Shown: positions 27,084 through 39,056, counted from the stretch's first letter. The stretch is DNA of 64,000 bases from Tyto alba (GCF_018691265.1 NW_024881321.1:15627387-15691386), one strand, 5' to 3'. Notes: generated by a model from the sequence alone, not told the origin. Numbers and translations are program-made.

Positions 27084-27264
27084 TTTAATTTCCCTGAGTC
27101 AAGTCTGGTTTTCCTATGACGGTAATTAGTGAATGATCTCTCCTTGTCCTTATCTTGACCCACAAAACTTTCATTACATTTTTCTATCCTCTGTCCAGCT
27201 GAGGAAGGGGAATGATAGAGTGGCTTTGGTGCGCATCCAGCTAGAGTCAACCCACCTCACAAGA

Positions 27265-27939
27265 CTATTCTGAAAGCTAGGTAAAAATTTTTACCCATCA
27301 GAAGTGTTACAGTCTTCCAATAGTGGCAGATGGAAGCAAAGCACCAACTGATTTTCAGAAAAAAATTGTATTAATTTATAAATGTATTTGTGATCTGATA
27401 CCTATAAGGGCAAAAGAAAAGCTCAGTAACAAGAGGATCACTTCTAATCCTTCGCTATATTCCATGCCATTTGATAACTACTTACTAATCATATTTTCCT
27501 CTTCCTTTAAGTACATACTTGCCATCTTAAATAACTATAACAATGACATTTTGTTGTCAATTCAAAATAGATAATAAACTATTAACATACCACACAATTT
27601 CTCTATCTGCAGTTTCATAGTAGTTCATCAGAAATAAATTTATTCCATTATAATTTTTATTTTTTGGTAATATTTATTTTTCGTTGAAATAGTTGCTACA
27701 TCTCTATCCCTATAAGACATACAGGCAATACTCACAGCAGAAACAAAAGGAGGTGAAGTCTCAGATTATGGTATATTCTACATATCTCAGATGAAGAAAA
27801 TTAAATAATGCTTTTTGATTTTCCTTTTAAAAAATAAAATACTAGTAAATTATTCTGTGTCATCACCTCAATTATTCCACTGTAATAACATTAATTCAAC
27901 TAAAAGTCTATGAATTCAGTATTATCTTTGCCAGCTACA
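27265..27939. other. AT-rich spacer between solo LTR and CR1
   Basis: No gene or repeat recognised. A plus-strand 83-codon frame (27323-27574) has no recognisable motif and is probably chance. Confidence 0.55.
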
Positions 27940-28352
27940 TCATAGAATCATAAAATCATTGAATATCTCAGGTTGGAAGGGACCCATAAGGATTATCACA
28001 GGACTACCTAAAACTAAATCATATGACTAAGAGTGTTGTCCAGATGTTCCTTGAACTCTGGAAGGCTTGGCAACATGACCACTTTCCTGGGGATCCTGTT
28101 CCAGTGACCAATTGCCCTCTCAGTGAAAAACCTTTTTCTAATGTCCAATCTGAACCTCCCCTTGCTGATCCCAGCAAGATCAGAACTCAAGAAAATGTGG
28201 ACACATGCCTGAAATTGTTCCCTCTCTCTTTTAAATAAACCTGGATTAAAATGAGCATTCAAAAAATGGTCTGGAAGATTTAATCTGCATGCACTTAAAC
28301 CACCATTAACTACCAGTCTCTGCTGTGTTGCAGATTTTGAAAACGGGATCAC
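27940..28352 (-). mobile_element. CR1 LINE 3' end with open ORF2 C-terminus
   Basis: On the plus strand it starts TCATAGAATCATAAAATCAT (the reversed CR1 3' tail) followed by GGTTGGAAGGGACCC. Read on the minus strand, 28352-28014 is a single open frame of 112 codons. Its last 50 or so residues match the CR1 ORF2 terminus, with [25 protein letters not shown] and a final LDNTLSHMI; a 5'-truncated family member would keep exactly this portion. The residues before GRF (around PDHFLNAHFNPGLFKRERE) do not follow the usual CR1 spacing and may be a subfamily difference or an old indel. Without the endonuclease and reverse transcriptase it cannot move by itself. Confidence 0.88.
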
Positions 28353-28827
28353 AACACAAAAACTACCCTTCCTCCCCCTCAGATTGGTTTACCCCTTATA
28401 TTTAGTTAAAAATTAATCTTCCATTTTGTCTTTGTAGGGAAACTGTAAACTATTCCAGAGCAGCCTGGGCACAGGACAATCTCTAAGGAGGCACAAGGCA
28501 AGGGTCTGAATCCCCCACATAAAGAAGTGGATTGATCCTATAAGTCCCCAGATACAAGTGAGTGTTCCTATACAAAATTACTGATAAATGGTGGACTTCC
28601 CTCTATTATTCTATATCGTAAAGAATGTAGAAAGTGCTGATCCACTTTGTGGAAGCCAAACTCATGTGCTGGTAGTTTCTATCAAACTGAGTCTATGACA
28701 GAGAGAAGAAACAAGGGCTGAGCTCAAGATGTTGAGCTCTCAAAATCAACAGGGAATAAACTGAAGCACAGCAGGAAACCCAGGAGACTTCTGACCTGCT
28801 TTTCAAAGTTCTGGGATCCTTAGGATG

Positions 28828-28832
<5 letters not shown>

Positions 28833-28864
<32 letters not shown>
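28833..28864. repeat. (A)32 homopolymer
   Basis: A run of about 32 A without a recognisable retrocopy in front of it. Confidence 0.9.
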
Positions 28865-28867
<3 letters not shown>

Positions 28868-30041
28868 AGATGAAGCTTTAAGATTGCAATTTTTGCTGAA
28901 ATGAAGACTCAACCATTTTTGCATTCAGAGCTTTGTTCTACAGCTTTTGGTGATCTCAGTGTAAATCACTAGCTAAGAATCTGACTATTTGTTTCAGATT
29001 TATCAGTCCAGATAATCTAAGCACTTTTATTAAGGTAATATCTAAGGAGCTATAGAAAGGGTGGTATGATTTGACAAACAGGTTTTGGATACATACCATT
29101 GCTGTGATACCCTCTCTCTTTTGCTGGTGTGATGAACACTTCTCTTCACCCAACAGATGCTTTTTAACACATACTGAATCAACAACAGTGTTTGGATTTC
29201 AGAAGCAGATGAACATTATTTTTTACGCATTTTCATGTAACACATATGTTTCATACTTATTATGATTCCAATCTGAGGAAAAAAAATGTCTGAAAAGTGG
29301 GACAAAACATGGAGTATATTTTATTTCTATAAGAATATGCAGTTAAAGGAAAATTTCATGACAGCATAACAATAATATGCTTATTTTAATATTTATTTTA
29401 TTATAAATTTAAAATGTATTTGTACTTTTAAAATCTGATGTGATGTGTACTTATTGTTTGACTCCAACTTATTGAAAAGAAAGATTCACTAACTAAAGAT
29501 TGTACAGTGTAAAAACTGAAAAATTCCTACCCAAAGAGATACAGTCAACACAGCTATTTTAGAACAGGACCAGTCACTTGTGCTGATTAAGCAAACCCAT
29601 GACCCACTGTAGTCATGCTGTGGGAGGCAAACAGCTGCACGCAACCTGACCCATTTTGTCACTTACTGTGTTTATTATGTTTGAAGTACTTCTCATCTAA
29701 CACAGACTAAGACCAGGAACATGAAATGCTACCATACAACAAATGGTAGAGGTTAATACCTAGTTTTTCTTATAGAAGCTTTTTTATCTGTCTGAACTGT
29801 TAATCTTAATGTCCATAATTATCCATCTTGGAAAACCAGAAGGAATAATAGTTTACAAATTAGACAATATTAAAATGTAGTAAGAGAATATTAAAAGCAA
29901 TTTTATGATTATATCAGCAATGCAAGTGACATGATCTGTAGGTCAGATCTTTCTAAAGAAAGAACCCTTTGGTGCTAAAATGAGTTTGTTAATCTACAGG
30001 GAATGGTAAATGACAAATTCTCTGACATTTAGGGATATGAG

Positions 30042-30077
30042 TGCCTCAGGACTGGAGTATGCCTCAGGACTGGAGTA
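30042..30077. repeat. 18-bp perfect tandem duplication
   Basis: TGCCTCAGGACTGGAGTA occurs twice head to tail, with no mismatch and no further copies. The purity suggests a recent duplication or a local assembly slip. Confidence 0.9.
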
Positions 30078-31343
30078 TTCCAAAGAGCTGTCTGAAGCAA
30101 ATCCAGAACTGTCAGACAGTGAGGCTATAAATTAGTGACATATATAATGAACATTCATATCTTCAAAGTTCTGTACAAATATTGACAGAGTAGTCAGAAT
30201 ACAATTTATAACTAGTGTATATAATTTTCTTCATAAAAGTTGAATTATTTAAGTGGAATACCACTATCCTATATGATCTAATATTACTTCTAGTTTTAAA
30301 GTTTGTAAAGGCTAAGAGCACCTGGTAATTTCCAATGAAATAAATTTGATACAGTTACTAACAAGTGATCTATAATCACTGCAAACACATAATGATTTAT
30401 TTTCTTTAAACTTAATACTTCTACCATGATACTATTTCCAGAAATAACTGAATAATATAACCAATATGCACTGGAGAAGTCCACTAATCTACAATTTTCC
30501 ATGTACTGAAGAAAAAAAAAAATATATTCACAACATTTTTTTAATTTACATTTTCTGAAAAGGCATCTCATAATCCAGTTATTAATGCAGATAATAAATG
30601 TTTTAAAAAAAATAAATTGGACGGTGGCCAAATCCATCAGGTTCCTCTTCCAAAAGATAACTTCCAGTAGTCCATCCCTGATGACAGTGCCTTGAATATC
30701 TTTAACTTTTCCATCAGAACCACTTAGTGTAACTATAGCTTCTCCACAGCTTGAACATCACTACCATTGTCAGAACCAGGCAAACAAATTTATGATGATG
30801 TTCCTGGGAATAAGAAACTAATGCAAAGGGGATTTCTCTGTAGTTCTTCATTAACATTTTATTCATTACAACAAGGGAGTTATAAGAGTTTCCTTTTACG
30901 CAAATTAGGTCACAGGATAAAAAATACACAGCATAGAAATACAGTGTATTACTACATAGAATAAAAGATCTGGTTAATAAATTATGATAATGGAATTAGT
31001 CTACTGCTAATGCTGAAAGGCACATTTAAATATTGTGAAATTTACTTGGAGAAGGAAAAGCTCTTGCATGTATTCATAAATTGTTTCTCTCCTTTGTGCC
31101 TCAGTTTCTGTAGTTATTTTTTATGTTATTTCCCTCTGAGGGAATGTACATATCCTATTTTAAACATTTGCTTTGTTTTGTTAAAAGGCAAAGGAATACT
31201 TTGAGTGGATAAAAGACAAAGTTTTATTCTCCTGTTTTTCAAATGAATGTTTTAACTAAGTTCACAGACATCCTGGATCAGTTCAAGCAGATTCATTCTG
31301 AAAATGAGAGTGTGTAGAGTACAGAGATTGACAATAAATAAGT

Positions 31344-31365
31344 AAAAAAAAAAAAAAAAAAAAAA
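31344..31365. repeat. (A)22 homopolymer
   Basis: A run of about 22 A within AT-rich unique sequence. Confidence 0.88.
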
Positions 31366-31886
31366 TCATTAAACAGTAATGCCAAGATGATAATCATTAC
31401 GGAAATATGTGGCCCTTGTCATGGAGATCTCTTATCATCACAGTTACTTAGTTTATTTATTTATTTAAATTATTGACATTGTTTCTTTGATTATCTTGGA
31501 TTCATTTTATTTATAAGATTTCTTTAAACAAAATAGACTAAATTCAGACCTGGTTTAAATGGTCTAACTTTATTGAGCTAATTAATTTGCAACGACCTCA
31601 TTAATTCAGTGATTATCTTCAGTTTATTCATTACATTAACTTAACTCTTTTTTGTCAATTTATCCAAGGTCTGTATATATTCAAAAGATGACAATATGAA
31701 GACACTTACAAACTTTACTTTTGGCAAGAACATAAGGAAGGATTCTCCACTTCCTCCAAAATAAAACAATCAATTGTAATAATTTTTCTGGGAATGTCAC
31801 TACCCTTGCCAGCTGAGGGCATTCCTCTTGTCAAAAAGAAAACCAGATGCTTATCAGAGCAATATTTTTAACAGATCTTTATCTTC

Positions 31887-31891
31887 TCTAG
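31887..31891. repeat. Left target-site duplication (TCTAG) of second solo LTR
   Basis: TCTAG lies directly before the LTR and is repeated exactly at 32987-32991, directly after it. A perfect 5-bp duplication fixes the insertion boundaries and fits an ERVL-like integrase. Confidence 0.85.
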
Positions 31892-32078
31892 TGTTGTGGT
31901 TTGAGCCTGGTCAGCAGCCAAACACCATGCAGACACTCTCTCCCCCTTTTCTTCCGGCAATGAGAAGGGACAGATGAGCCTGCCTTGGGGTTTGAGATGG
32001 GACCGGGAGGGCCAAGTCCCCCTTTATGGTCACGAGCAGTAGGCAGACTTGTTAGAGGAAGAAGAAAAAGAACATGCA

Positions 32079-32084
32079 TTTATT
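32079..32084 (-). promoter_or_regulatory. LTR polyadenylation signal AATAAA
   Basis: AATAAA on the minus strand, about 190 nt from the 3' end of the second solo LTR. This matches the expected R-region poly(A) signal of the element. Confidence 0.6.
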
Positions 32085-32236
32085 ATAGACACGAACAACA
32101 CTTAACAGAGTAGGACAGTGAGAAACATTACCACATCTTGAGAACACCTTGCCCCCACCCCCCCTCCCTTCTTCCCAGGCTCAGTTCTGCTCCCGATATC
32201 TCTACCTCCTCCCCCAGAGGCACAGGGGCAGGGAAT

Positions 32237-32260
32237 GGGGGGGGGGGGGGGGGGGGGGGG
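32237..32260. repeat. (G)24 homopolymer inside LTR
   Basis: Twenty-four consecutive G, followed by TGGG. In a genome this AT-rich it stands out and could form G-quadruplexes. It creates the poly-Gly and poly-Pro stretches in overlapping spurious frames. Run length is likely polymorphic and error-prone in assembly. Confidence 0.92.
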
Positions 32261-32656
32261 TGGGTGCAGTCAGTGTTGCCTCTTCTTCGATCTTCAGTGG
32301 GGGAAGCTTCTGGAACTTGTTCCCCCTGCTCCATCATGGTCCCCCTCTCACAGGAGACAGTCCTCCACAAGCTTTCTCCAACATGAGTTCCTCCCACAGG
32401 CCACAACGTTCCCCACACTGTTCCGTCGTGGGTCACTAACTTTCTCCGACTGGATTCTCTCCCACGGGCTGCAGCCCTTCCCAAGCTGCTCTGGCATGGG
32501 ACACTCCTGCATGCTGCAATCTGCCCAGTGCTGAACTATGACAGTGGGGCTACCTTTTCCCACAAGACCCCAGCCTCATTCAGGCACAGTGCCTTGATCA
32601 ACCAGGTGAAACACAGGCCATAAATCAGTATCTGCTCCACTGTAGATCTTCATGGG

Positions 32657-32675
32657 TGGCAGCAGGGGGCTGCCC
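32657..32675. promoter_or_regulatory. CTCF-like motif inside solo LTR
   Basis: TGGCAGCAGGGGGCTGCC closely resembles the CTCF core (CCASYAGRKGGCRS-like, with the invariant AGGGGGC). It is also a near-perfect inverted repeat, GGCAGC-AGGGG-GCTGCC. Whether CTCF binds is inference from the motif only. Confidence 0.4.
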
Positions 32676-32815
32676 TGCCATCTCACCACAGGATACAGGG
32701 GGTTCTCTGCTCCATCAGACCTCTCCCCTCCTTTCTTCATCCATTCCTTCACTGACCTTGGTGTTCACACAGCTGCAACAACTCCTCCTCAGAAGTCTGA
32801 CTCCTCCTCACCATG

Positions 32816-32829
32816 TCCCTTCTTAAATA
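32816..32829 (-). promoter_or_regulatory. TATA-like element of second solo LTR
   Basis: On the minus strand GATAACGTATTTAAGAAGGG sits about 155 nt from the LTR start, at the same relative place as GATAACATATTTACAAAGG in the LTR at 26.1 kb. Conservation of this block between two LTRs supports a core-promoter role. Confidence 0.45.
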
Positions 32830-32986
32830 CGTTATCACAGAGGCACAGCTGATTGACTTAGTTTTGGTGCAGATGTGGGTCTGACTTGTAGCTGGAGGAG
32901 CTTCAAGAAGCTTCTCACAGGGGGCCACCCCTGTAACCCCCTTCCCTGCTACCAAAAAAACCCACCACTCACTCAAACCCAGGACA

Positions 32987-32991
32987 TCTAG
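32987..32991. repeat. Right target-site duplication (TCTAG) of second solo LTR
   Basis: Exact copy of the TCTAG at 31887-31891, immediately after the terminal CA of the LTR as read on the plus strand. Confidence 0.85.
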
Positions 32992-35900
32992 AATCACAAT
33001 TTCTGTTCTATTATTGACAATACTGTGATTAACAAAAGGCAAAAAGGAAACCAAGACATGAATGACACCTTAAACTCATTTACTTTTCAAAAATTATTAC
33101 TAAAAATTTGTATATGTATGGATCATCTCACTCCTAATCTTTTTAAAAGATACAGATAATTTTTAAAAATAACTGAACAGAAATGTTATCAGTGTAAACC
33201 CCAAAATATCCTTCAATGATTATTAGGTAATGAAGAAGGATCTTTGAAATGGAATATTGTTGAAGGCATTTCATGCCATGTAATTTCACTTTTTTTCCAA
33301 ATCATCAGTTATTTTTTAAAGTCCACTACTATGGTCTTCATGTCAGTATGCTTACAGTTAGATCTGTAACTGGACCTACACATCTCCTTGCCAGTTCATT
33401 TGACAAAATAAAAAATGTAGATCGGTTACTAACTCCAGGAATCCAAGTTTCATAGGTTGTTTGAGTACTTACATCCATAGTATGCCCTGCAGTGACATAC
33501 AGGGTGTTTGCACTGCTCACAATTGGTATAGTAAGACACCTTGAAGATTAAAGATGAGTGCCAGAAGCATTGTACTTACCTTAATGTGGCCTTCATCCTA
33601 AGAGTTACCCTGGCACAGCTAAATTGCCCCTGTGACAAAAACTCATTCATATAGAGTCAAATCAAACAAAAAACACTGTCATATGTACACTTATTCAGGG
33701 TAACCTTTTGAGGAATGGCCAGAACTGTCTGCATCTTAATGCCACTGAACCCTTAGAGAGTATGTGTCTTCCAACCTGACTGGGAACTCCCATCCATCAA
33801 GTGTCCAAAAATTATGAGACTTGACCTTGCATAGGCTATAGTTGTTATAGAGGATGTTTCCAGCAAAAGAAAACAGTACTTCTGTAAAGTCACTGTTAAG
33901 CACTAACATATTATCCTTGTATTAACTTCAGAATGCAGCTATGATTGAAATCAGCAAACTTCAGTCTTCAGAGTGACAGCAGATAATTAAGCTCTTCCCC
34001 CAAACATTCACTGGTAAAAAGATAAATCTTAAACACGAATGTTGCTATTTAGGTGGTAAAATTCTCTGAGCACCTTTACTGTAGTGTGGTCTACAGACAG
34101 AGTTCACTGTATTTAGTATTTAGTCTTCCTTCATTAAATGTTCTCCACAGATGTGCAGATAGGGTCCAGAAGATCTTTCTTTTACTTCGCAGTGAAATGC
34201 TCTAAAATGTGAGGATATTTCAGAAAAGGTACTCTGCATAATTATGCTTACCTTTAGAAGAAATCTCAGCAATGTGGATTATAGATGGAGTCATATAATT
34301 TTAAGGTAGCTACTTTTCAAGTGTGATAAGATTTCAGGAATACTGCTATGCCTCTCATTTCCTACTGACTGACTAGGTTGTTCCCAGCTTAGCGGACCAA
34401 AAGTCTGGACCCATCCCTTGATAACTGTTCAGGAAGCATAAGCATTTCACTTGAGTACTCCTGGACCCAGGATGAGGATTTGACAGCAGGGATCTTCTTT
34501 CTTGCCTTGTGGTGAAAACACTGTGCCAGTGGTATACTTATTGGGCCTGGAAGGTTTGTGTTGTGGTCAGTGTAAAAACTCAAGTAGGACTGTGACTCCA
34601 AGATTCACAGTCTTTGCTAGCTACAGGGAAAGGTATCCTTTGTTACTCTATGTCTTCCACCCCTACTTGGATTTTAATGTGAACAGGAAAACCCAAACAG
34701 CAAACAAACCCTTGTTCTACTGCTGGAGTCAGCTGTATAAAGTCCTTTGTCCTTAATTGGAAGTCTGAAAAAAAAGGTTTTCAATATTTTTCCTTCCCCA
34801 AGCTTTCTTACCTTTGTTCCAGTTTTCTAGATACCTATACAGACAGTATATCTAAAATAATTATCTCTACATTATAATAATCATTATTCAATACCTAGTA
34901 GAAAATTCAACAAACAGCAATTCTCAATTACAAAATGTACCCCTAGTAGGACCACAACTTAGCAATGCATAAATGAACTCTGAGAACAAAGACCCCTGAT
35001 TCAAGAGAAATCATCCTTTTCTGGGCAGGCTAATGTGCACATTAGAGCAACCCCTACATGAGGCTACACTGAATTACAGGCACATGTAGAGTAGATATTC
35101 CAAACTGGAGCTGACCTTGGCAGCAGTCCAGGGATGATATTTTCCCTGGAAGGAACTGTTCATGAATATTTTTTTCAAAAGTGCTAGGCATTAACATTTT
35201 ATTCATAGACTTTTTTTTTTTTTTTCCCAGTTATTTAAATTATAACAGACTTTATAAAAATATAAATCTAGCTCATTTCCTAGATTTATGTTCAAAACTG
35301 TAAAACTATCACTAAGTTTAATGACGAAAACATTGGCCTTTACCATTTTACAAAATTTGATGGCACCAGTAAAATTAGTATCTATTTTTATATTGAATGG
35401 CTTTTCTAGGAACTCAGTTTAGCTGAAAATACTTTTCTTATCCAAGTTCTAATTTAATCCTTTAGAGATTCATTAGACTGTTTTTTCAGGAGAGAAAGGA
35501 AATTTAGAAATTTTTAGAGTTTTGAATGGCATTACTTTTGTTCTAAAATCAGCACTAATTGCTCTAAAATCATACTAGCTTAGTAGTCCATTCCAATGAA
35601 TAACTGTGCCCAGAAGGATTCATTTTCTGGCTATGAGGTCACTTGTTTGATATGGCTGGCATCCTCATTAGTAAATTCTCTTACGTTCTAAACCACAGCA
35701 GCCAAATGTCCTAAGCAGCTGTTCCTGGCCTGTGTTATCTCTCAGACAGCAGCACACATTTGTGTCATCGGTCTGGGAAGTCTCTAGACCATGTGGGTGA
35801 CAACTTCCCAATCCAATTACTAGAGGGACCAAACAGGAATAGTGTTCCTTCTGACCCACTGCTCACAGGGAAGATGTTGTGACAAATATGCTCAGAGACG

Positions 35901-36212
35901 GCAGCCAGGGTGCGTACTGGCTGTCAGACAATCTATCTTCCTTAAAGGAAAACTGGGAAGACAAGCACCAGGGCTAGGTCTCTGGACTTATTGAAAACAA
36001 ACTTCAAATTCTTTAAACAATTGCTAGGAAATCCTCAGGAAAGCTGCTGGGAGGGAGGAGAAAGGCAATGAGGAGAACTAATTGATTTCAAAAGAAAATG
36101 TGTTGGGATCTCAGGGACAAACTAGCCCCATTGTGCAGGAAGATGGGGAATTTTGTCCAAAGGCCGAATTGACTGGCAAAGGAGTTTCTCAATGAACTTA
36201 ATGCAGCTGGTT
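32992..36212. other. Non-coding stretch, moderately mixed composition
   Basis: No gene is recognised. The part from about 35580 to 36210 is less AT-rich than its surroundings and may include old repeat sequence that I cannot classify. Short frames (for example 34502-34756 plus, 84 codons) show no known motif. Confidence 0.5.
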
Positions 36213-36340
36213 ACCTACAGCAGCTGTGGCATCGCCACCCTTGGAGACAGCCAGCAATCTGGCCTGATGCAGTGTTGGTGATAGTCCTGCTTTAAGCTGG
36301 AGGCTGGACTAGATGGTGGCACTTCAGGGAAAATGTATTT
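36213..36340 (+). mobile_element. Old CR1-like 3' fragment
   Basis: GCTGTGGCATCGCCACCCTTGGAGA followed about 75 nt later by GTCCTGCTTTAAGCTGGAGGCTGGACTAGATGG parallels the CR1 3' segment, where a 'GTGGAGTCTCC-TCCTTGGAGA' phrase leads to 'TCCTGCTTGAGC-GG-GGTTGGACTAGATGA'. The terminal microsatellite is not visible. It is strongly diverged and the ends are approximate. Confidence 0.5.
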
Positions 36341-39051
36341 AAGGAGGGGCAAAATGCCATCAGATGAAAAGCACATTTGCTCTTTCTAAGCACAAACCAA
36401 TGTGAATAATATCAGAAAAATAAGCTTCAGAGAGAATTTTTTCTCTAGATCTGATAGGAATTTACCACTTGAGCCCAGATTCTCACAGATATTTAAGCCC
36501 CTTACTGTAGCTGACAGCAATGAGTTAAGTGCCTATGTACCTTTGATCATTTTTTTAATTAGCTCTGTAGTAATCTGCCATTCTCAGATGGAGGCTTAAA
36601 AGGTGAAAAACATCATAATTATATATATTAATTGTTTGTCCACAAAATGATTTATCACAGATTTACTTGCCTTTCCTTTCACTTCATTCTACATGTGACC
36701 TTCTTACATTAAGTAGGATTTGACTTAAAGAACTGAAGTTTGGAGGGGGAAAAGTATACTATATTTCAATATTTTACAATAATTTAACTGTTTGATTTTG
36801 TTGGGTTTTTTTGGTTTTTTTTTTTTTTTTTTTTTTAAAGAATACTCTCAAGACCACCCAATTTTATAGATTTTTTTTTTTTTTTTTTGAGATTTTATTA
36901 CCTCTTTTTGCAGACTATCTGTATTTTTAGTTTATGGTCATTGATTTTATGAGCTTCCTAATTTCGAGCTAGATGAAGCTGTTGAGAAGTTCTATATGCT
37001 TGTAAGTGCAATCTACGCTACAGTCATCTTTAGGAAAGCATTAATTGCAATCACTTACTGCACATGAAACAATAAAATATTACATCTATATTTCCAAGGA
37101 CAGTGATCAAGTGAAGCATCTTTTCTCATCTCTCCTTCTGGTTTCATATTTTCCTGCCTTCCCAAATGATCTTCATATCATTTGTAAAGAAAGAAGAGTA
37201 ATATGTTCAATATCTGTGTGTATTCTTAGGCACTTGGTATTTTCCAGAAACCTGTATGTTTAGTAAAGCTACTAAACTACTACAAAATGTATAATCCTGA
37301 ATAGAAGTGTTTTGCATACCACAGTATATTCTATCAAATATTGAGGTATTGCGGCATCCATCTTTTCACAGGAAGAAGGTTATTTTTTTTTTTTTTAATT
37401 TTAAAAGGATATCTATTAATTTTAGTAATGTTTTTTGCTTTTATACAAGAGTAAGAATATAAGATTACCTGGTAAAAAAAAAAAAAAATCCTTCCCTTCT
37501 ATTTTTATTGTCTTTGAAGTCAGGAATTCTGAAGATCCTCTCTGGACATCCAGACTTTGATATCAAAGATTATTCAGAGGACTGGTGCATTTACAGTAAC
37601 TTGAACACCGTTTTACACTTACTTGGAATAAAGCACTTCCTATACTACAAATTTTAAACATGTAGTCCATGCAGATATTAAAGTGTGATGACCATGGTTA
37701 CCATTTATGCTATGTTTTTGATCTACATCTTAGAAAACAGTATTTCTAGACCTTTTTTCCCAATAGATAGACTTGTAAAATATGTCATCTGTTCATCTTG
37801 ATGTAACAGTTACAGATATAGCACTGGAACAATTTGCAATTCATTTTTAATATGTTACTAGACTAAGAAGTTTAAAACTCTAGGCCGTTTCTAAATGGAG
37901 ACAGAAGAGTGGATTAAAGGCTTCATTAACACTACTGAATTAATGAGGATTTAACAACTGATTTGTCCAAAAACATGTCAGTTCTTAGTGACGTGGGATT
38001 GAAATGGTCCTCAAGATTTATGAAGTCATCAAATTCATCTTTCTTAACTGAAGCAAGAATACATGTACACTGAGATTTTTTTAATCTATCCCTCCAATAA
38101 AACATATTTCTGAATTTCTAATTGTCCTGTTCCAGTGCTTAGCTACCCCTAGCATTGAGGACATTAGTCTTTAAGAACATATGACTGTATGCTCACTTAC
38201 AAATTATGGAGATTTTAATATGATAAATTTCCATGTGTATTTTATAAACAAATTTGTGCTTTTTGAATCAAAACCTACCATTATATTCCATGAAACCTTC
38301 AAAAATAATAATGATGAGGTTGATGAAGGTTTTAATGTTAACTCTACTGACTATATTGCATGAATAAAGCTAGTTGGGAAATCAACACCTACCTTTTACT
38401 TTTAATTTAATCATCAATAATAATAATAAAATATTTAAATAGAAGAGAAAGATAAAAGTCCACTTCAAGAATCAGTAATATTGGTAATGAAGTATGCAAC
38501 AGAATATGGCTAGATTTGACCCTCAGAGTTCTGCACAAGCAAGTCATTCAGATTAGTAAATTGAGCAAAACATAATGTGGAAATTAAATAGATAATGGTA
38601 ACATTAATGTTAACATATCCAATAGTATAAGGCATTCTATTCCATCAGAAGGTTCTGCTGATACTATAAACTGCCTTCAGGACTGAATTACAATCTCAGT
38701 ACTTGATAAAAGGGATGATAAATTATTACAACAGTTGCCTTTGCTGCTGAGTGTAAAATCTTAGGTTTCTACTTCAAGATTGAGTTTTAGTTTCATTATA
38801 TCTCACTTGTAAAAATTACATTTAACTGGTTTTCACATAAAATTATTCAACTGAAGATCAACTTAGTGTTATATATTAAATATTGTTTATACTGTGCTCT
38901 ATGCTGGACTTTTATTCAAGCAAAACTGCAGAAAGATATTGTATCTTAACTGGTAAGATTTAACGATTAAAACTGAAATTATTTTATTCACATTATTATC
39001 AGTGTTTTTATGTAAGTCAAAAATCAACTAATAACAGTTTTATTTTACAAT
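36341..39051. other. AT-rich non-coding stretch with poly-T tracts
   Basis: Contains (T)22 at 36815-36836 and (T)18 at 36871-36888, a T-run near 37382-37396 and an A-run near 37475. There are no recognisable genes or repeats; the reading frames are short (72 codons at most) and featureless. Confidence 0.6.
36815..36888. repeat. Two closely spaced poly-T runs
   Basis: (T)22 and (T)18 separated by 34 nt of unique sequence. Simple sequence of unknown origin. Confidence 0.88.
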
Positions 39052-39056
39052 ACCCA
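39052..39056. repeat. Left target-site duplication (ACCCA) of third solo LTR
   Basis: ACCCA directly precedes the LTR and recurs exactly at 39531-39535. Confidence 0.87.

Larger units (their letters stand above)
26144..27259 (+). mobile_element. Solo LTR of an avian endogenous retrovirus, ERVL-type (about 1.1 kb)
   Basis: It begins TGTATTGGGTTTGCATGG and ends in ...GTCAACCCACCTCA, giving TG...CA termini. I recognise it as an LTR family common in neoavian genomes. The GC-richer composition contrasts sharply with its flanks. Inside are a TATA-like CATATTTACAAAGG (about 26318-26331) and an AATAAA polyadenylation signal at 27078-27083. CAAGG just upstream (26139-26143) and CAAGA just downstream (27260-27264) match at four of five positions as a target-site duplication. 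Shifting the ends by one base gives a perfect ACAAG pair but loses TG...CA. No gag, pol or env sequence is adjacent, so this is a solo LTR. Two long open frames inside it (26462-26914 and 26715-27119) reflect internal repeats spaced mostly in multiples of three, not retroviral genes. Confidence 0.88.
28353..31886. other. AT-rich non-coding stretch
   Basis: Contains (A)32 at 28833-28864, an 18-bp tandem duplication at 30042-30077, (A)22 at 31344-31365 and a short (TTTA)n near 31450. The 113-codon minus-strand frame at 30296-30637 is rich in Phe, Ile, Lys and Asn, as expected from AT-rich chance frames, and shows no domain. Confidence 0.6.
31892..32986 (-). mobile_element. Solo LTR of an avian endogenous retrovirus, ERVL-type (1,095 bp)
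   Basis: Read on the minus strand it starts TGTCCTGGGTTTGAG and ends ...CTCAAACCACAACA, with perfect 5-bp target-site duplications outside. Its 5' part shares the TACAGGGGT and GTGAGAAGCTTCT words with the LTR at 26.1 kb. Its last 27 nt are identical to the end of the LTR at 39.5 kb, so the three belong to one extended LTR superfamily. A TATA-like GTATTTAAGAAGGG (minus, about 32816-32829) and AATAAA (minus, 32079-32084) fit U3 and R positions. It is strongly GC-rich, contains a 24-G run and a CTCF-like site, and has no retroviral genes beside it. The open frames inside (for example 118 codons, minus, 32128-32484) are shaped by its low-complexity G/C composition and are not viral proteins. Confidence 0.93.

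Noticed and set aside
28023..28238. 71-codon plus-strand frame
   Set aside because: Antisense shadow of the open CR1 ORF2 C-terminus on the minus strand.
32128..32563. Several open frames of 71-118 codons on both strands with poly-Gly or poly-Pro
   Set aside because: They lie wholly in a solo LTR and owe their openness to GC-rich, G-homopolymer composition; none resembles a retroviral protein.
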